A program made the position numbers and the translations under genes. Of a stretch of 64,000 nt of DNA, positions 61,478 to 64,000 are shown one piece after another. The notes under the pieces are model-generated. The model saw only the letters and a program-made list of their open reading frames with translations, was not told the DNA's origin and made no database searches. Numbering within the stretch: position 1 is the stretch's first letter; the number at the start of each line of letters is the position of its first letter. This DNA comes from Escarpia spicata (taxonomy: Eukaryota > Annelida > Polychaeta > Sabellida > Siboglinidae): NCBI GenBank assembly GCA_963995525.1, contig OZ023214.1, positions 56,070,841 to 56,134,840 of the forward strand, given 5' to 3'.

Positions 61478-62790
61478 TTAATTATTTTTCTTTTAAAATA
61501 GTACTTAGTACAGTACCCCCCATTGTGTATTGTACATCTTCGTTCCCATGTCCTGTGAGGAGGCATTTACATTTCCCAAAATTGAACATCTGCCATTTTT
61601 CAGACCATTTGATCAACCTGTCAAGATCATCTTGTAAATGTTGTCTACCTCCATCATGTTTAATCCTTCTAAACACTTTTTTTTATTTCAACACCTTACT
61701 TGTTACATCATCGTTGATATATATATTAAGAATAATATAGGTCCCAGGACTGATCCCTATGGTACCCCACTCAAAACCGATTTCCATTTTGAAGCCTCCC
61801 CATCAACTACTACCCGTTGTCTTCTGTTAATCAGCCATTTTTCTAACCAGTTAATTATACCATCCCCTATGCCATGGGCCTTTTGTTTAAGCTGTAATCT
61901 TTGATGTGACATTTGTCGAAAGCTTTCTGAAAATCTAAGTACATAATATCTGTGATTCCTTGTCTACCCTCTTAGTGATATCTTGCAAAAAACAACATTT
62001 GTCAAGCATGACCTCATTTTTAGAAACCCATGTTGAGACGGTTTATCAAGTTATGTTTAACAAGAAAATCCATCATGTGATCTTTAATTAGTTTTTCTAA
62101 TAATTTGCAAATCACCAATGTTAAATTCACTGGTCTGTAGTTCTCTGACTTGTATCTCAAACCTTTTTTAAATAACAGAATAATGTTTGCTTCTTTCCAT
62201 TCTAAAGGAACCACTCCCTCTTCTAATGACAAGTTGAAAACTGTTGCAAGCGGTATGCTAATTTGTTCTACAATTTCCAATAGTAGTTTGGGTGGAATCC
62301 CATCCACTCCAGGTGATTTATTATCCTTCATTGCTCTTATTTTCTTAGTTACCATTTCCGGGGTTACAATTAACTGTCCTAAGTAGTCTGATTCCGCTCC
62401 CTTGAACTTAGCCCCTGGTACTGGCAGTGAGCTAATATCTTCCCTGGTAAACACCAAACTAAAGTACTCATTCAGGTCTTCTGCCATTAAGAATCTCTCC
62501 GATATTATATTTCCAGCACTATCTTCAAGAGGACCGACCTTATCCTGAACTTTCTGTTTGCACCGAACATATGCATAAAACGCTTGCTGTCATGTTTTAT
62601 ATTACAAGGTAAATTGTTTTCATGGCTTCTCTTTGAATTTCAGTTGCAGCTTGGTTAAGTGCTTATTTAGAAAGGTTGTAGTCTTCATCATTTCCAGTGT
62701 GTCTACATGACTTCCACATCATTTGCTTGTACTCTATTTTTCTAATAGCTTCTTCTTATAAGTGTTTCTTTCTTTCTTAATGTGATCATA
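61478..62790 (-). mobile_element. CR1-like LINE, reverse transcriptase part, decayed
   Basis: Minus-strand non-LTR retrotransposon. From its 5' side it reads CNIKHDSKRF near 62600, then the open stretch 62487-62020 with MAEDLNEYFSLVFTREDISS, NKSPGVDGIPPKLL, EWKEANIILLFKKG and SENYRPVNLTLVICKLLEKL. These are typical reverse transcriptase N-terminal blocks. Motif A reads YLDFQKAFDK near 61930. GVP*GSVLGPILFLIYI near 61760-61720 has a stop for Q. The FADD catalytic box appears lost or scrambled, and KHDGGRQHLQDDLDRL with MGGTVLST follow (61676-61482). Inactive. It sits inside an inferred intron of the Cys-rich gene, in the same orientation as the gene. Confidence 0.9.
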
Positions 62791-63409
62791 TGTAACCTAG
62801 TGCTGGTTTCAATGTTGACTGCTGGATTTCTGACTAATTTTATTATTATAATTTTATATTTGATACGGCTACAATTTTTGAGAAATTATAAAAACATTTT
62901 CATGCAGAAAGATAAGTTGCTAATTCATCTGGCATCACTTACTTGATCCATGTTTCTGCCATTAATGTTGGGTCATCTTATTGAACCACACAGGTGCGCG
63001 TATAGTGTAACATCATAGAAAACTAATGTCTTGAATGAAGCCTCGACGTGCCGAGACCGATCTCACGCATGAAATTACCCTATTTTCGCTCAAGACATTA
63101 ACTAAAATAAAGGAAAACTATCAAAATCTAATATAACTGATACAATTGAATGATGCACTTAACAAAATAAATCCAGTAATATTGAATGATCGTATATGGA
63201 TATATTTAAATGATAAGGACTTCGCGTAAATGTATTACTTTTAAGTAAAAGTTCCCTAGAAATCGCGCAATGTTTGATCACGTGATGTCAAATGCGCGCG
63301 CATGTTAAATTGCAGAAACCCCGCAGGTGGCAATTTAGTTCCAACAGGGTATTATTATTACGTTGTTTGACGTTTGTGAATTCTGTTTAAATTAAACTGC
63401 GTTTATATT
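62791..63409. promoter_or_regulatory. Probable ESS2-side promoter region
   Basis: The last ~150 bp before the plus-strand ATG at 63410 contain the palindromic E-box TCACGTGA (63278-63285), a GCGCGCGC run at ~63294 and TGACGTTT near 63369. CpG is much commoner here than in the surrounding AT-rich DNA. Transcription start sites cannot be placed. The leftmost part (to about 63200) shows nothing beyond AT-rich sequence. Confidence 0.4.
63278..63285. promoter_or_regulatory. Palindromic E-box (TCACGTGA)
   Basis: An 8-bp perfect palindrome matching the CACGTG core recognised by USF/MITF/TFE-type bHLH factors, 125 bp upstream of the ATG at 63410. Functional use is inferred from position only. Confidence 0.4.
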
Positions 63410-63520
63410 ATGGCACTTCAAAAAGTGGGAGAGAAAGCTTTATTAGCTGCCGAAAATCGTCAAACAAAGGCTCCGAAACCGAAACAACAAACAATTTTAG
63501 ATGAAGACAAATATGCAGAG
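63410..63520 (+). CDS. ESS2: First coding exon of an ESS2 (DGCR14)-like splicing-associated protein, partial
   Basis: ATG at 63410 opens 37 codons: MALQKVGEKALLAAENRQTK, then APKPKQQTILDEDKYAE. ESS2/DGCR14 (Drosophila Es2) proteins, nuclear factors associated with the spliceosomal C complex, begin with a variable basic stretch. It is followed by KQxxLDEDxYxE and then by an RDFFPDL segment. The first part is seen here; the RDFFPDL part is absent up to 64000 and would lie in exon 2 outside the window. Reading through past 63520 gives ASNTFYKVPYHRSIK and a stop, which does not fit the family, so the exon should end at YAE. The sequence there is CAGAG|GCAAGC, a GC rather than GT donor. Start context is TATT-ATGG. 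Confidence rests on a short motif. Confidence 0.65.
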
Positions 63521-64000
63521 GCAAGCAATACGTTTTATAAAGTACCTTATCATCGCTCAATAAAATAATAACCCGTTTTGTGTCGTTATTTCTCCAGCTA
63601 ACCGTAAGTTATTTTGACCAATCAGATTGCTGACATTTTGTCATGCTATAGTGGACGTTGGCCTTATTTGTAGAGCTGCTCAATAATGAATCATTTCTAC
63701 TTCCATTTCCCCATCAGAAATTTATTTTTTTAAAGGCATCACGACGAAGAAATATGCATGAAATCATCGCATTTACTTGAAATAATTCGTCTCTGAATTG
63801 ACTGAAAGTATTCCTAAATGCACTTGCTGGCACGTTGAGATCTGCTCAAGATATAAGAATCGGTATCACCCTTACTTACCATGTTGCAAAATAATTCACG
63901 CAAAAAATAGTGATTTCCCGAGGTGGACGATAAATAAGGAGCAGTGTCACTCATATTCCCCGAGCTTCTCAACATATAACACAGAAAATAGCATTATTTC
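63521..64000 (+). other. ESS2-like intron 1 (partial)
   Basis: No continuation of the ESS2 reading frame is present before the window ends. On the opposite strand it carries the candidate exon at 63880-63954. Confidence 0.45.
63880..63954 (-). CDS. Candidate first exon of the Cys-rich transmembrane gene
   Basis: On the minus strand an ATG at 63954 opens 25 codons (MSDTAPYLSSTSGNHY then FLRELFCNM). They end at a near-consensus donor GTAAGTAAG, phase 0. Spliced to the exon at 59396 this gives ...FCNM|TSIAPT, creating an N-M-T glycosylation sequon just outside the predicted membrane helix. That fits an extracellular N-terminus. The phase, donor and topology agree, but an ATG plus a good donor can occur by chance and the intron would be 4.5 kb. 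It would make this gene start inside intron 1 of the ESS2-like gene on the opposite strand. Confidence 0.32.

Noticed and set aside
61237..61480. Minus-strand open frame inside the TTAA element as a transposase remnant
   Set aside because: Short, Lys/Phe-rich, with no piggyBac DDD signature; it continues from the neighbouring LINE frame by chance.

Overview
This window is nuclear DNA from a eukaryote, most likely an invertebrate animal. It has spliced genes with GT/AG borders, CR1/L2-group LINEs and very large tandem repeats; phylum cannot be fixed from sequence alone. About 53 of the 64 kb is repetitive and only two host genes are supported, both in the last 6.5 kb.

Layout. (1) 1-1311 is AT-rich with no supported gene. 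(2) 1312-16410 is a macro-tandem array with a 3185-bp period: a ~2.44-kb element ('E') alternating with a ~747-bp spacer. Inner copies are almost identical. The first copy differs in its 5' third and the last in its 3' part, as expected if unequal crossing-over between two older E copies built the array. (3) 16411-21415 is a nest of a second repeat family ('S', related to the spacer) in both orientations. It is interrupted by a 5'-truncated L2/CR1-like LINE (minus strand) and by an 863-bp TA-flanked DNA transposon; related copies supply the empty site for each. (4) 21416-22576 is mostly unassigned, but its end resembles the decayed C-terminus of a LINE protein and runs straight into (5), 22577-54060: a ~31.5-kb array of about 328 copies of a 96-bp monomer with nested higher-order periods of about 2.0, 2.5, 2.7 and 6.4 kb. 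The top strand is ~79% purine with G:C about 47:3 per monomer. This leaves the complementary strand almost free of stop codons, so its multi-thousand-codon open frames are composition artefacts. (6) 55535-57930 holds ~92 copies of a 26-bp minisatellite.

(7) 57962-63954 holds the genes. Three phase-0 minus-strand exons encode a single transmembrane helix followed by an extremely cysteine-rich tail (24 Cys in 82 residues), with a possible first exon at 63880-63954. The 26-bp minisatellite would lie in a downstream intron. An intron of this gene contains a decayed CR1-like LINE (59680-62790, minus strand), itself split by a 1127-bp TTAA-flanked element whose removal restores the LINE reading frame. 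On the plus strand at 63410 is what looks like exon 1 of an ESS2/DGCR14-like splicing-associated protein, apparently ending at a GC (not GT) donor. If the minus-strand exon 1 is right, the two genes start head-to-head with interleaved first introns.

The main points of interest are the likely birth of a 31-kb satellite from a LINE 3' coding end, the recombination footprints in the 3.2-kb array, a template-switch-like inversion inside E, the unrecognised transmembrane Cys-rich gene, and the three insertions supported by reconstructed empty sites.
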